A DNA stretch of 64,000 nt from contig CAJVWU010000004.1 of the NCBI GenBank assembly GCA_913009755.1, positions 25,279 through 89,278 of the forward strand. Reading direction: 5' to 3'. The position numbers were made by a program, and so were the translations under genes. The DNA is from an uncultured Bacteroidia bacterium. GTDB taxonomy: Bacteria > Bacteroidota > Bacteroidia > Bacteroidales > F082. Under the pieces are notes generated by a model. The model saw only the letters and a list, made by a program, of their open reading frames with translations, had not been told where the DNA came from and searched no databases. Numbering within the stretch: position 1 is the stretch's first letter; each line of letters opens with the position of its first letter. This document shows, one piece after another, positions 63,683-64,000 of the stretch.

Positions 63683-63696
63683 TTTTATTTTTTATT

Positions 63697-63782
63697 GAAC
63701 CCTTGCAAGGGTTCTTGTTAACTGTTATTCTATTTTCCCCGCACTTCGTGCAGGGTTATTCATGTTAAATCCTTTCAGGATT
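63697..63782. repeat. Cluster of three REP-like hairpins
   Basis: GAACCCTTGCAAGGGTTC (63697-63714), CCCCGCAC-TTC-GTGCAGGG (63737-63755) and AATCCT-TTC-AGGATT (63768-63782), just upstream of the transposase fragment. Mirrors the three-hairpin cluster at 31.1 kb. Confidence 0.6.
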
Positions 63783-64000
63783 ATCCTTTAAAAGTTTATT
63801 AAAGATTCGATGGGTATTTGCAAAATATATCGGAAACAGTTTAATAGCCCGCACATCAAAATAAAATTTAGCCACCATTTTACCAAAACCTGATGATAAA
63901 ATATTGAAAATGGTCAGGATCATTGCAGAGCAGTCAAAAAATATACTGGTTATGACCTACCTGTCAGAAAAGATATTGATTGACGATTATGGTTTACCTG
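63783..64000. other. Right edge, no assignable gene
   Basis: An ATG at 63910 opens a frame to the window edge (MVRIIAEQSKNILVMTYLSE...), and the minus strand has a 51-codon frame ending near the hairpins. Neither shows a recognisable family or a good start signal, so both are left open. Confidence 0.3.

Noticed and set aside
1..64000. tRNA, rRNA or prophage genes
   Set aside because: I looked for tRNA-like TTCGA loops, integrases and phage structural genes and saw none that I could support.

Overview
The window looks like a chromosomal segment of an AT-rich Bacteroidota bacterium. The signs are a PorW/SprE-type TPR protein of the type IX secretion system (T9SS), several secreted proteins with T9SS-like C-terminal sorting domains, a PorV/PorQ-family porin, a large TonB-dependent receptor, a TPR histidine kinase with a LytTR regulator, and many promoters that fit the Bacteroidota pattern (-7 TAnnTTTG, weak -33 TTG). 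I saw no tRNA, rRNA, CRISPR array or prophage. I cannot name the species.

Layout. 0-3.1 kb: 3' part of the PorW/SprE-like gene, a bactofilin and two small AtpZ/AtpI-like membrane genes closed by a terminator. 3.3-13.2 kb: a TonB-dependent receptor, a 1467-residue secreted protein and a PorV-like porin, an outer-membrane and T9SS-linked block. 13.2-21.5 kb: mostly housekeeping genes (greA, HIT protein, PurF-like amidotransferase, GNAT, C69 dipeptidase, lipoprotein, MmgE/PrpD, zinc ribbon) plus a broken isochorismatase-type hydrolase. 21.5-31 kb: the most unusual region. A TPR kinase/LytTR regulator pair lies beside a giant fibronectin-III/T9SS protein (split by one frameshift), a small protein with a glycine-rich C-terminal anchor, and two copies of a triple direct repeat with an exact 21-bp period. 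One copy lies before the giant gene, the other before a putative small RNA. 31-38 kb: IS200-like remnant with REP-like hairpins, phosphofructokinase, dicarboxylate symporter, BNR-repeat and nuclease secreted proteins, TetR-like regulator. 38-58.8 kb: co-directional stress and energy genes: MtfA-like peptidase, DUF1003, APC permease, MgtC/DUF4010, HdeD, class I aldolase, AhpD-like, enolase, PPK2, SHOCT, copper ATPase, DedA-like, P3A proton ATPase, universal stress protein, AAA ATPase with patatin, FeoA and FeoB. 58.8-62.5 kb: GT4 glycosyltransferase with two GH130 proteins, possibly a mannan make-and-recycle module. 62.6-64 kb: an MHS-type transporter whose 5' half has been replaced by an IS200-like transposase fragment, followed by REP-like hairpins.

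How it fits together. The T9SS component and the sorting domains suggest that the large secreted proteins reach the surface by type IX secretion. The 21-bp repeats have the geometry of known LytTR-regulator sites, so the neighbouring kinase/regulator pair plausibly switches on the giant adhesin-like gene and the small RNA. Functions are assigned from motifs read by eye; promoters and RNAs are predictions.
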